Shown here one piece after another: positions 37,676 to 46,599 of a stretch of DNA of 64,000 bases. The stretch covers positions 1,550,001 to 1,614,000 of the forward strand of contig NZ_CP025546.1 in assembly GCF_003614435.1 (NCBI RefSeq), given 5' to 3'. This DNA comes from Mycobacterium paragordonae (GTDB lineage Bacteria > Actinomycetota > Actinomycetes > Mycobacteriales > Mycobacteriaceae). Position 1 is the first letter of the stretch. The number at the start of each line of letters is the position of its first letter. The position numbers and the translations under genes were made by a program. The notes below the pieces were generated by a model. That model did no database searches. It worked only from the letters and a program-made list of their open reading frames with translations, and had not been told where the DNA came from.

Positions 37676-39393
37676 CCCCCTTCGACTATGACGTGCTCGT
37701 CATCGGCTCCGGCTTCGGCGGCAGCGTCACCGCGCTACGCCTGAGCGAAAAGGGTTATCGGGTAGGCGTTCTCGAGGCGGGACGACGGTTCCGCGACGAG
37801 GACTTCGCGAAGAACAGCTGGCACGTGCGGGATTACCTGTTCAAACCGGCGGTCGGCTGTTACGGCATCCAGCGGATCGACGTGCTGTCCGATGCGGTGG
37901 TGCTCAGCGGCGCCGGCGTAGGCGGCGGCTCACTGGTCTATGCGAACACCCTCTATGAGCCCAGCGATCCCTTCTACGCCGACCCGCGCTGGAGCGGCAT
38001 CACCGACTGGAAGGACGAGCTCGCCCCCTGGTATGACCAGGCCAGCCGGATGCTGGGCGTCGAAACCTATCCGCGCACAACACCTTCGGACAAGGTGATG
38101 CTGCAGATCGCCACCGACCTCGGCGTCGCCGACTCATTCCACGCCACCCGGGTCGGGGTGTGTTTCAGCGGCACGGACGGCCTGGCCGCACCGGGTGCAC
38201 CGGTGGGCGACCCCTATTTCGGTGGTGCCGGTCCGGACCGCAACGCCTGCCGGCACTGTGGCGAGTGCATGACGGGCTGCCGGCACAATGCCAAGAACAC
38301 ACTCGTCAAGAACTACCTGTACCTGGCCGAAAAGCTCGGCGCCACAGTCCATCCGCTGACCACCGTCGTCGACGTCCGGCCGCGCCGGGACGGCGGCTAC
38401 GACGTGATCACCCGTCGTACCGGGAGCAAGCTGCGCCGGCGGCGCCGGACATTCACCGCCGAGCAGGTGGTGTTCTCCGCGGCGGCGCTGGGCACCCAGC
38501 GACTGCTGCACCGGCTGCGCGACGGCGGCAGTCTGCCGCACGTCTCGCCCAAGCTGGGGGAGCTGTCGCGGACCAACTCCGAGGCAATCCTGGCCGTACG
38601 GGCGCGCCGCGACGACGTGGACTATTCCGAAGGCGTGGCCATCACGTCGTCCATCCACCCGGACGACCACACCCACGTCGAGCCGTGCCGGTACGGCCAC
38701 GACTCCAACCTGATGGGGTTGATGGGAACCGTTCTGGTCGACGGCCTGGACGGTGTCGGCAAGGGGCGGGGCCGGTGGCGAACCGGCATGAAAGAGCTTG
38801 TGCGGCAACGCCGGGACCTGCGCCGCTTACTCAACCCGCGGCGCTGGTCGCAGCAGACCATCCCGCTGCTGGTGATGCAGACGCACGACAACTCGCTCAC
38901 CACGTTCACCCGGCGCGGGCCGTTCGGGCGACGGATGGTGACGCGGCAAGGGGTGGGCGAGCCGAACCCGACCTGGATCCCGGTCGGCCACGAGGTCGCC
39001 CGCCGGGCGGCCGAGCACACCGACGGAATCGCCGGCGGCGCCTGGGCGGACCTGGCTGACATCCCGATGACGGGACACTTCATCGGCGGCTGTGTGATCG
39101 GCGAGACCGCGGCCGACGGGGTGGTGGATCCCTACCACCGCATGCACGGGCACCCCGGGCTGCACGTCATCGACGGCTCCACGATCACCGCCAATCTGGG
39201 TGTGAACCCGTCGCTCACCATCACCGCGCTGGCCGAGCGTGCCACGTCGCTGTGGCCGAACAAGGGGGAGCCGGACCCCCGGCCGCCGGCCGGCTCCGGT
39301 TATGTCCGCGTCGACCCGGTGGCTCCGGTCAATCCGGCCGTTCCGGCGAGTGCGCCGGGGGCACTGCGTGGCCGCCGGGACTACGCTCGGTAG
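37672..39393 (+). CDS. ChoD-like GMC oxidoreductase (cholesterol oxidase family)
   Basis: GMC flavoenzyme of 573 residues close to mycobacterial ChoD. The FAD site is DVLVIGSGFGGSVTALRL, followed by GAGVGGGSLVYANTLY. A Cys-rich patch, CRHCGECMTGCRHNAKNTLVKNYL (given in short: CxxCGxCMTGC, near residues 197-207), is shared with ChoD. The C-terminal active-site region has TGHFIGGCVIG and VNPSLTITALAERA. It may oxidise a 3-beta-hydroxysteroid or another alcohol; the true substrate is uncertain since ChoD activity itself is debated. It sits in a four-gene coupled operon. Confidence 0.9.
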   Translation: MTPFDYDVLVIGSGFGGSVTALRLSEKGYRVGVLEAGRRFRDEDFAKNSWHVRDYLFKPAVGCYGIQRIDVLSDAVVLSGAGVGGGSLVYANTLYEPSDPFYADPRWSGITDWKDELAPWYDQASRMLGVETYPRTTPSDKVMLQIATDLGVADSFHATRVGVCFSGTDGLAAPGAPVGDPYFGGAGPDRNACRHCGECMTGCRHNAKNTLVKNYLYLAEKLGATVHPLTTVVDVRPRRDGGYDVITRRTGSKLRRRRRTFTAEQVVFSAAALGTQRLLHRLRDGGSLPHVSPKLGELSRTNSEAILAVRARRDDVDYSEGVAITSSIHPDDHTHVEPCRYGHDSNLMGLMGTVLVDGLDGVGKGRGRWRTGMKELVRQRRDLRRLLNPRRWSQQTIPLLVMQTHDNSLTTFTRRGPFGRRMVTRQGVGEPNPTWIPVGHEVARRAAEHTDGIAGGAWADLADIPMTGHFIGGCVIGETAADGVVDPYHRMHGHPGLHVIDGSTITANLGVNPSLTITALAERATSLWPNKGEPDPRPPAGSGYVRVDPVAPVNPAVPASAPGALRGRRDYAR

Positions 39394-39930
39394 ATGCTCG
39401 CAGCGTTCGGATTCGAAACCCTGGGTGTGGTCGTCGGCGACATGTATTTCGTCGACCCGTCCCCAATGACAGGTCAGGAAACCCCGGAACGGGGCGTCCG
39501 GCTGGAACTCCGTCTGGTCGACCGGGCCGATCCGCAGGGATCGATCTACGCCGGCATCCCGATCACCTTCACCCGGCCGGTATGGCGCGTCGACCTTTTC
39601 GGCTCGACCGAGAGCCCGCCGGGAACGCTGGACCGCGCCCATCACCACCCCCGGTTCGACGGATGGGAACCGGGACGGCGGCACTTCGTCCCCGAGCTGT
39701 CCGCCGACCCGGTGTCCTGGCTGGCCGGTCAGCTGGCCGACCCGGCCGCGGTGCTGGAGCGGGCTGGTGTCGACGTATCGGAGGTGACCGAGGCCGATCT
39801 GACGGGCCTGGCGGCGTCGGCGCCGGAGATCGTTGCCTCCGTCAAGCGGATGCTCGACGGAGTGCGCGACGGCCAGTTGGCGCCGTCACCCGCCGAGCCG
39901 GTGGCCGCCGCCCGCACCGGCTGGCTCTAG
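39394..39930 (+). CDS. Uncharacterised protein of the oxidative operon
   Basis: I do not recognise this 178-residue protein. Its ATG follows the ChoD-like stop with no gap, and the next gene starts seven bases after its own stop, so it belongs to the same transcript. It looks soluble, with a beta-rich N-terminal half (LGVVVGDMYFVDPS, RGVRLELRLVDRAD, SIYAGIPITFTRPVWRVDLF) and a helical Ala/Asp-rich C-terminal half. A HHHPRFDGWEPGRRHF stretch in the middle is the most distinctive part. It could bind the substrate or the partner oxidases; that is speculation. Confidence 0.65.
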   Translation: MLAAFGFETLGVVVGDMYFVDPSPMTGQETPERGVRLELRLVDRADPQGSIYAGIPITFTRPVWRVDLFGSTESPPGTLDRAHHHPRFDGWEPGRRHFVPELSADPVSWLAGQLADPAAVLERAGVDVSEVTEADLTGLAASAPEIVASVKRMLDGVRDGQLAPSPAEPVAAARTGWL

Positions 39931-39937
39931 AGTCCGC

Positions 39938-40804
39938 ATGGGGCCCGTCATCATCGAGTGCGCCATCAACGGCGTCACGCCGAAGGCGACGAATCCTCAT
40001 GTGCCGGTGGAACCTTCGGAGATCACCGCAGACGCGTTAGCCTGCATCGAAGCGGGGGCGGCGATAGTCCACAACCACATCGACCGCTACGGACTCAGCG
40101 TGGAGCAGGCCGCCGAGCGCTATCTCGAAGCGTGGCGACCCGTGCTCGCGGTGCGGCCCGACGCCCTGCTCTACCCGACGATCCACTTCGGCGAGGGCTT
40201 CGCCATTTCCTACGAACACCTCATCCCACTCGCCGCGGCGGGGATGCGCGTCGGGCTCGCCGACCCCGGATCGGTCAACCTCGGCGGCGTGGGCCCCGAC
40301 GGCGTCCCCACCGGAAACCTGGTCTACAGCAACTCTTTTGACACCATCGGCCGGGCCTTCGAGATATGCCACCAAACCGGGCTGGGCCCCAGCCTGGCTA
40401 TATATGAACCCGGTTTTCTGCGGACCACGCTGGCCTGGTGGCGTGCGGGCCGGTTGCCGGCGGGCACGATGATCAAGCTGTACTTCTCCACCGAGAGCGG
40501 CTACCTGGGCGCGCCGTTCGGGCTGCCCCCGACCGAGCGCGCACTGGATGCGTACCTGGAAATTCTTGACGGATGCGACATTCCGTGGGCGGTCTCGGTC
40601 GTCGGCGGTGACCTCTGCGCCAGCCCGATGGCGCGGTTCGCGCTCGAGCGCGGCGGACACCTGCACCTGGGACTCGAGTTCTACCGCGGCGACCGCACGC
40701 CGACCAACGTCGAATTGGTGACCGAGGCGGTCCGACTCTGCGAAGAGTTCGGCCGGGCGGTGGCCACGCCTGGGGAGGCCGCGCGCATGCTCGGATTGCC
40801 CTGA
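39938..40804 (+). CDS. BKACE-family beta-keto acid cleavage enzyme (DUF849)
   Basis: Zinc-dependent enzyme family of 288 residues that condenses a beta-keto acid with acetyl-CoA and splits it to acetoacetate and a CoA ester, as in 3-keto-5-aminohexanoate cleavage enzyme. Family marks are IIECAINGVTPK at the N terminus, GAAIVHNH (metal histidines, near residue 45) and the C-terminal HLHLGLEFYRGDRTPTN. The exact substrate is unknown. As the last gene of the AraC-monooxygenase-ChoD operon it could process a keto acid produced by ring opening, which is inference. Confidence 0.85.
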   Translation: MGPVIIECAINGVTPKATNPHVPVEPSEITADALACIEAGAAIVHNHIDRYGLSVEQAAERYLEAWRPVLAVRPDALLYPTIHFGEGFAISYEHLIPLAAAGMRVGLADPGSVNLGGVGPDGVPTGNLVYSNSFDTIGRAFEICHQTGLGPSLAIYEPGFLRTTLAWWRAGRLPAGTMIKLYFSTESGYLGAPFGLPPTERALDAYLEILDGCDIPWAVSVVGGDLCASPMARFALERGGHLHLGLEFYRGDRTPTNVELVTEAVRLCEEFGRAVATPGEAARMLGLP

Positions 40805-40862
40805 ATCCGGCAGGCGTGATGTTTACTGGCCGTGGCGGTCCGTGCAGGCGAGAGGATGGTCC

Positions 40863-42404
40863 GTGGCGGCATATGACTACATCGTGGTGGGAGCTGGATC
40901 CGCTGGATGCGCGGTAGCGGGAAGGTTGGCTGCCGAATCTTCGTCCCGGGTGTTGTTGATCGAAGCCGGCGGATCGGATCGTCGATTGGCTGTGCGAGCG
41001 CCACTGGCGAATATCCGGCAGTTCGGGACGTCGTTGGACTGGAACTACGAAACCGATCCGGAGCCCGGTTGCGCCGATCGCCGGATCCCGCTGCACGCCG
41101 GTCGCGTGCTCGGTGGCACCAGCGCGATGAACATGATGCTGTGGGTCAAGGGCAGCGATTTGGATTACGACGGCTGGGATTTGCCCGGCTGGTCATGGCA
41201 GGATGTGGCGCCGGTATTCGCTCGGATTGAGCAGGGGCCGATGCGAATTGGCCGAACGCCCTATCCTGACGACCTGTCCAAGCGTTTCGTCGCCGCAGCG
41301 CGTGCGGCGGGTGTCTGCGCCGACGACGACGTCAGCGGACCCGACCTCGACGGAGCAGCGATGGCGCCCGTCACCATCCACAATGGTCGACGATGGAGCG
41401 CCCCACGTGGCTATCTCCAACGCCGCAGCAATTTGACGGTTCTCACCGGCGCCGAGGTCCACCGCGTGGTCATTCGCAACGGACGCGCCGTCGGCGTTGA
41501 ATACCGGCGCCGCGGAGGAAAGGTCCGACAGGCGTTCGCCGACCAGCAAGTCGTGGTGAGCGCAGGCGCCTACCGCACGCCCCACTTGTTGCAGTTGTCG
41601 GGCATCGGGCCGGCTGACCATTTGCGCGGCGTCGGGATCACTCCGGTCGTCGACAGTCCAGGTGTCGGCCAAGGTCTGACCGACCACCCGCACGCCTGGG
41701 CGATCTGGTCTCTCCCGCCCGGTCGTGTCGGACTGTCGGACGCATCGAATCCGAAATGGTTGCTGCAGTGGGTATTTGGCCGACGGGGCAAGTTCGCCAA
41801 CAGCATCGTAGAGGCGGTCGCGCATATCCGGTCGACCGCTGACCTACCCGCGTGCGACTTCCAGCTGATGACCTGCCTCGCCGATCCCCTGGCTGATCCA
41901 AAGGCAAAGCTCAAGCCTGCGTTGGCAATTGGGCACTCCTACTGGACGCCCAAGAGTCGCGGCACCGTTTTGATCCGCTCATCGGATCCAGCGACTCCGC
42001 CGGCCATCCGGATGAACCTGCTCACCGAGCGCGGGGATGTCGATGCACTCGTCCGGGCTGTGCTGCGGACGCGCGAAATCATGAGCACCGAGCCGATCGT
42101 TTCCGCCCTCGGACGCGAGATCCTTCCGGGACCCGGGTCGGATATAGAGGAGCGGATCCGGCAAACCGCCATGACGACCTACCACCCGTCGTGCACGGTC
42201 GCGATGGGCAATCAACCGGACAGCCCCCTCGATGCGCATCTCCGTGTCCGCGGCGTCGACAATCTTCGCGTCGCCGACGCGTCGGCGCTGCCTCGGATTC
42301 CCCGCGCTAACACCAACGCTGCGTCGATCATGATCGGCGGGCGCTGTGCGGACTTCCTGCTCGCCGCGTCTCCTGCTGACCCATCGGTGCCGGCCCACGG
42401 CTGA
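40863..42404 (+). CDS. GMC-family oxidoreductase (choline dehydrogenase-like)
   Basis: FAD-dependent alcohol oxidase or dehydrogenase of 513 residues. It shows DYIVVGAGSAGCAVAGRL (FAD), LHAGRVLGGTSAMN (GMC signature 1), GAYRTPHLLQLSGIGP (signature 2) and the catalytic YHPSCTVAMG histidine, with RANTNAASIMIG at the C terminus. The GTG at 40863 is preceded by GAGAGGA at 40850-40856; an earlier GTG at 40842 has no such site. It is a second, different GMC enzyme close to the ChoD-like gene and may belong to the same pathway, although a 58-base gap separates it from the BKACE gene. Confidence 0.88.
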   Translation: MAAYDYIVVGAGSAGCAVAGRLAAESSSRVLLIEAGGSDRRLAVRAPLANIRQFGTSLDWNYETDPEPGCADRRIPLHAGRVLGGTSAMNMMLWVKGSDLDYDGWDLPGWSWQDVAPVFARIEQGPMRIGRTPYPDDLSKRFVAAARAAGVCADDDVSGPDLDGAAMAPVTIHNGRRWSAPRGYLQRRSNLTVLTGAEVHRVVIRNGRAVGVEYRRRGGKVRQAFADQQVVVSAGAYRTPHLLQLSGIGPADHLRGVGITPVVDSPGVGQGLTDHPHAWAIWSLPPGRVGLSDASNPKWLLQWVFGRRGKFANSIVEAVAHIRSTADLPACDFQLMTCLADPLADPKAKLKPALAIGHSYWTPKSRGTVLIRSSDPATPPAIRMNLLTERGDVDALVRAVLRTREIMSTEPIVSALGREILPGPGSDIEERIRQTAMTTYHPSCTVAMGNQPDSPLDAHLRVRGVDNLRVADASALPRIPRANTNAASIMIGGRCADFLLAASPADPSVPAHG

Positions 42405-42553
42405 GGGCTGCCTGCCGGCATCTTGCGCGCTGCGCCGCTGCGTTCATCAGAATGTTGCCGAATGTCTCAGTTAACGCGTCGCTTGCGCGCAACAATATGT
42501 GGTTTGAGTGACTGTCGTGCTCATCAGGTTTTCGGGGGCCTGGGAGGTATCGG

Positions 42554-44320
42554 ATGTCGTGGGTAAGTGTCGTGCCGGACGTGGTGGATGCCTCGGCGTG
42601 GCGGTTGGCCGGTGTTGGTGCCGGGCTGGGTGGCGCGAATGCCGTTGCGGCAGCATCGACTACGCGCGTAGCCGTCGCCGCGTTCGATGAGGTGTCGGCT
42701 GCCATCGCGGCGCTGTTCTCGTCGCACGGTCAGCAGTTCCAGGTGTTCAATGCGCAGGCGGCCGCCTGGCACTCCCGGTTCGTGCAGACGCTGACCGAAG
42801 CGAGCAGTAGGTACGCCGCCGCCGAGGCGGGCAGCGCGGCGACGTTGCAGACCCTCGAGCAGGACCTGCTGACCATCATCAACGCGCCTACCAACGCCCT
42901 GCTCGGCCGGCCGCTGATCGGCCCCGGCGCCGACGGCACGACCAACGCGCAAGGGATCGGAACGCCCGGCGGGGCGGGCGGCATCCTGATCGGCAGCGGC
43001 GGAAACGGCGGGAACAGCACCGCTGCAGGTGCATCCGGCGGTGCCGGCGGAGCGGCCGGACTGATCGGCACCGGCGGCGCGGGCGGGACGGGCGGCTGGG
43101 GCGCGCCCGGCGGGGCTGGTGGCACTGGCGGTCTGCTGTACGGCAACGGCGGATGGGGCGGTGCCGGCGGACCGGTCGGCATCGGTGGTGCCGGCGGCAG
43201 CGCCTTCGTGTGGGGAAGCGGCGGCGGCGGTGGTGCCGGCGGAGAACTCGCGGCCGGCGGAGTCGGGGGCAACGGCGGCTACCTGATCGGCACCGGCGGC
43301 AGCGGCGGTGCCGGCGGCGTCCTCGGCGCCGGTGGTCTCGGCGGGAAAGCGGGCCTGGTTGGAACTGCGGGCGCTCAGGGAGCCGCGGGCGGCCAGCCCA
43401 CCGTCGCGCTGACCTACACCTCCGCCAACAACTACTCGACCATCAATCTGTCGGTGGGTGGTGGACCGGCAATCGTCACCGAGGTGGACACCGGGTCCGG
43501 CGGTCTCATCATCCCGATCACCGAACTCAGTGCGCAGACCCTGCAGAACCTCGGTCCCTCCATCGGCACCGGCTCCGTCGACTACGGCGGCACGCAGATC
43601 AACCACTACACCGTGTACAAGACCCCGGTGGACTTCGGCAACGGGATGCTCACCCAGCCGACCACCATGGGTGTCATTACCGCGGTGGAGGAGTACACGA
43701 ACGGCCACTGGGTCCCGGTGGCCCAATCCGACTGGTCCAAACCGCAATACGCGATCAGCGCCAACATGGGCGTCGGCGTCGGTGGGGCGGTCGATCAGCG
43801 CCTCGGCAGCCCGCTGCTTGACCTGCCGGGTGTTCTCAACCAGGGCTTCCTGATGAATGAACCGGCGGGACAGCTCCAGTTCGGTCCGAACCCGCTGACT
43901 CCGGTCAGCTCCGTTTCCGGCGGCTGGTATTCCACCGCCCTGGGGCTGCAGATCAGCTACAACGGAGTCACCTCGAATATCACGCCGATCCTCTACCAAG
44001 GCGAGGGTTACGCGGTCATCGACTCCGGCGGGCTCGGCGGCAACTACCCGCACTACACGCTGCCCTCGACCCTGTCCCAATTGACCGTCGGCGACAATCT
44101 GCCTGTGGGAACGACGATTTCGGTGTACGCCACCGACACCCAGACGCTGCTCTACACCGAGACAGTGACCGACACCATGAAAGCGCTGGGCAATCAGCCG
44201 TACATCTCCGCCGAGTCGGACGGGGCCAACACCGGGTACTACCCCTTCCTGCAAGGGCCTATCTACTTCTCCTACAGCCCCACCGGACTGGGCACGGCGA
44301 TCTGGGATTACCCCGCGTGA
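42554..44320 (+). CDS. PE_PGRS protein with C-terminal aspartyl protease domain (PecA-like)
   Basis: ESX-5-type secreted protein of 588 residues in three parts. An N-terminal PE domain (1-110) carries the YxxxE-type secretion motif (YAAAE). A PGRS region (about 115-285) has GGAGG/GGNGG repeats. A pepsin-like aspartyl protease domain (about 285-588) has its two active-site loops at D312 (DTGSGG) and D490 (DSGGLGG). This matches PecA/PE_PGRS35-type proteases, which cleave their own PE domain and other surface proteins. A GGGAGGT site supports the ATG. The start MSWVSVVPDV is divergent from the usual PE opening. Confidence 0.93.
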   Translation: MSWVSVVPDVVDASAWRLAGVGAGLGGANAVAAASTTRVAVAAFDEVSAAIAALFSSHGQQFQVFNAQAAAWHSRFVQTLTEASSRYAAAEAGSAATLQTLEQDLLTIINAPTNALLGRPLIGPGADGTTNAQGIGTPGGAGGILIGSGGNGGNSTAAGASGGAGGAAGLIGTGGAGGTGGWGAPGGAGGTGGLLYGNGGWGGAGGPVGIGGAGGSAFVWGSGGGGGAGGELAAGGVGGNGGYLIGTGGSGGAGGVLGAGGLGGKAGLVGTAGAQGAAGGQPTVALTYTSANNYSTINLSVGGGPAIVTEVDTGSGGLIIPITELSAQTLQNLGPSIGTGSVDYGGTQINHYTVYKTPVDFGNGMLTQPTTMGVITAVEEYTNGHWVPVAQSDWSKPQYAISANMGVGVGGAVDQRLGSPLLDLPGVLNQGFLMNEPAGQLQFGPNPLTPVSSVSGGWYSTALGLQISYNGVTSNITPILYQGEGYAVIDSGGLGGNYPHYTLPSTLSQLTVGDNLPVGTTISVYATDTQTLLYTETVTDTMKALGNQPYISAESDGANTGYYPFLQGPIYFSYSPTGLGTAIWDYPA

Positions 44321-44332
44321 GAACCTGAGCCG

Positions 44333-45649
44333 GTGGCGGCCAGACTCCTCGACGCGGGTGGCGGTCCGATGCTCGTCGACGACGACGGCATCGTCGTCAA
44401 GGCCCACGCCATTGCGTACGCGACCGCACAACGGTTCGCCGCGCCGGTTCCCGCGCCGAGGCACAGCGACGTGCTGGATGCGACCAGGCGCGGTGTGGCG
44501 TGTCCCCAGTTGCCCTCGCGGTTGGACTTCGTCAACGGTCCGATAGCCGACAGCCTCGCCAAAAGCGAGAACTGTCAGGTACTCAGCGTGACGGCGCCGC
44601 ACGATGCCCAGGGATTGCCGGTGATGGTGTGGTTCCACGGCGGGGCGTATATGTCGGGCAGCGGAGAGGCGCCCAAGTACGACCCCGACGCGCTGGTCAC
44701 GGAAGGCCGCGTCGTGGTCGTCACCGTCAGCTACCGGCTCGGCATCTTCGGCTACCTCAATTTCGCTGGGGGAGAGGCCAACTTGGGGCTGCGCGATCAG
44801 ATTCTGGCGTTGCGGTGGACCCGGCAGCACATCGCGGCCTTCGGTGGCGACCCCTCGCGCGTCACGATCTTCGGTCAATCCGCAGGCGGAGATTCGGTGC
44901 TGTCGTTGATCCTCAGCAGCCACACCGCGGGCCTGTTCAACCGTGCAATCCTGCAGAGCGCGCCGCTCGGTCTGCGCACCGGCAGGCAGGCGATGACGGC
45001 CGCGATGCGGGACGCGGTGACTGCCGCGCTCGCCGATGCCGCCCCCGGGGAGGCCACCGTGGAACAGCTGCTCGACGCCCAGACCGCCGCTGTCACAACG
45101 GCACAGCGCTTCGGACTGCTCGGCGGGTTTCCCTTCGCGCCGATCGCAGGGCTGGATCCGCTGCCCCCCGCCGCGGATGAAAGTCGCGTCTTGGCCGACG
45201 CCGCGGGCCGGGTCGAGATACTCGTCGGCTACACCCGCAACGACGCCGACGCGTTCGTCGCCATGGACCCCCGAGGGCAGCGACTCGCGCGGCTCGGCCT
45301 GCCCGGCCGGGCCGCCGCGCGATTACTCGGCGGCGTATTGACGAGGCGGATATTCGGCGGGCCCGCACTCGAGCTCGCCAAGTTCTGGACATCGAACGGC
45401 GGTGCCGCGGCGACCTTTCGGGTGGACTGGTCGCCGCCGGGCGCACCGCTTCGTGCCTGCCACTGCATCGAACTGCCGCTGCTGTTCGGAACACCCCAGT
45501 GCTGGGCCGACGCGCCGATGCTCGGTCCCGAACCCGACCCGATCGACACCGAGCTGGCGCGCAAGGTGCGGGGTTACTGGGCTGCCTTCGCGCACCACGG
45601 CGTCGCCGCGCTAGGTGAGGGGGCCGCTCGCCCTTTCTCTTTGCGTTGA
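44333..45649 (+). CDS. Type B carboxylesterase
   Basis: Alpha/beta hydrolase of 438 residues related to mycobacterial LipT. The oxyanion-hole motif is MVWFHGGAYMSGSG, the nucleophile motif IFGQSAGGDSVLS (Ser near residue 184), and the late histidine candidate lies in CHCIELPLLFG. The acidic residue position reads YTRNDADAF, with Asp where many type B esterases have Glu. It is shorter than usual (about 500 residues). No signal peptide is seen. The GTG at 44333 starts 12 bases after the PE_PGRS stop, so co-transcription is possible. Confidence 0.88.
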   Translation: MAARLLDAGGGPMLVDDDGIVVKAHAIAYATAQRFAAPVPAPRHSDVLDATRRGVACPQLPSRLDFVNGPIADSLAKSENCQVLSVTAPHDAQGLPVMVWFHGGAYMSGSGEAPKYDPDALVTEGRVVVVTVSYRLGIFGYLNFAGGEANLGLRDQILALRWTRQHIAAFGGDPSRVTIFGQSAGGDSVLSLILSSHTAGLFNRAILQSAPLGLRTGRQAMTAAMRDAVTAALADAAPGEATVEQLLDAQTAAVTTAQRFGLLGGFPFAPIAGLDPLPPAADESRVLADAAGRVEILVGYTRNDADAFVAMDPRGQRLARLGLPGRAAARLLGGVLTRRIFGGPALELAKFWTSNGGAAATFRVDWSPPGAPLRACHCIELPLLFGTPQCWADAPMLGPEPDPIDTELARKVRGYWAAFAHHGVAALGEGAARPFSLR

Positions 45650-45713
45650 GGTGCCGGATAGTAGCGGGTGAAGTTCGGTAAGAGAATCGGCCCGAGCGAT
45701 CAGGGGGTTGAAG

Positions 45714-46586
45714 GTGCCGGTCGTCGATGGAGCTGTCCGCACAAAGGCCGGTGACCGGCTGGCGTATGCACAAACGGGGCGCCTGGATGGGGCACCGCTG
45801 TTCTATTTCCACGGCGTTCCGGGATCGAGGCTCGACTTGTGTCAGCCGCTCTATCGCGCCGCGCTTGATGAAGCCTGTGTACGACTTGTCGGCATAGATC
45901 GCCCGGGCTACGGCGGGTCCACTCACCGGGGCGGTCGCCGATACGGCGACTGGCCTGCAGATGTCCTCGCTGTCGCCGACGAACTCGGAATCGATCGTTT
46001 CGGCATCCTTGCATACTCAACTGGCGGTCCGTATGCAGTCGCCTGTGCCCTGGCGTTTCCAGATCGACTGAGTTTCGTGGGGATCGTCAGCGGCATCGGC
46101 CCCGCGGAAACCCCCCGTCGTAGTGAAGGCATGGCGAGGTCGATCGTTACCGCAATCGGGCTTTCGAAAAGGCTACCCTCCGCTGCGCGATGGATGGTGA
46201 AACATACTTCGGTGGAACGCTTTTCGCGTCAGTTCGACAGGGATCTCTGCCCGGTGGACCGCGCGCTTTATCGAGATCCGGATGTCCGCCAAAGTGTGGT
46301 TGATGCGTTTACCGAGGCCACCAGAGGCGGCAGCCACGGATGGGTTGAGGACTTCCGGCTCATGGGTACGCCGTCGGGACTGGACTACGCCGCGGTTCGG
46401 TGCCCGATCCGTCTCTGGCATGGCGAGGCTGACGCCACTGTCCCGGTCCACCATGGGAAGCATGTAGCCGGCTTACTTCCCGGCGCCAAACTCGACGTGC
46501 TACCGGGCGTCGGGCATTTGCATAGCTTGGATCGCTGGACGGCGTTCTTCGGGACCGCGCGGGATGCGATCGGTCGGCAGCGTTGA
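45714..46586 (+). CDS. Alpha/beta hydrolase
   Basis: Alpha/beta hydrolase-fold protein of about 290 residues. The N-terminal LFYFHGVPGSR holds the oxyanion region, and the nucleophile elbow is LAYSTGGPYAVA, with Ala replacing the first Gly of GxSxG. The acid and histidine appear in WHGEADATVPV and GVGHLHSL. The substrate is unknown. The start is either TTG 45708 or GTG 45714; neither has a convincing ribosome site. Its codon use is slightly less GC-rich than its neighbours (for example many ATT/AAT-free but TCG/GAT-mixed stretches), so acquisition by transfer is possible but weakly supported. Confidence 0.8.
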   Translation: MPVVDGAVRTKAGDRLAYAQTGRLDGAPLFYFHGVPGSRLDLCQPLYRAALDEACVRLVGIDRPGYGGSTHRGGRRYGDWPADVLAVADELGIDRFGILAYSTGGPYAVACALAFPDRLSFVGIVSGIGPAETPRRSEGMARSIVTAIGLSKRLPSAARWMVKHTSVERFSRQFDRDLCPVDRALYRDPDVRQSVVDAFTEATRGGSHGWVEDFRLMGTPSGLDYAAVRCPIRLWHGEADATVPVHHGKHVAGLLPGAKLDVLPGVGHLHSLDRWTAFFGTARDAIGRQR

Positions 46587-46599
46587 CGAGAGCTGTCGC

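Noticed and set aside
39252..40040. Alternative + strand frame across the ChoD-like end and the unknown gene
   Set aside because: Arg/Pro/Gly-rich shifted-frame shadow; the coupled genes in the other frames have proper starts and motifs.
42950..43400. Repetitive GGCGG-rich DNA as a possible CRISPR or satellite
   Set aside because: It is the in-frame PGRS region (Gly-Gly-Ala/Asn repeats); units are irregular and there are no spacers.
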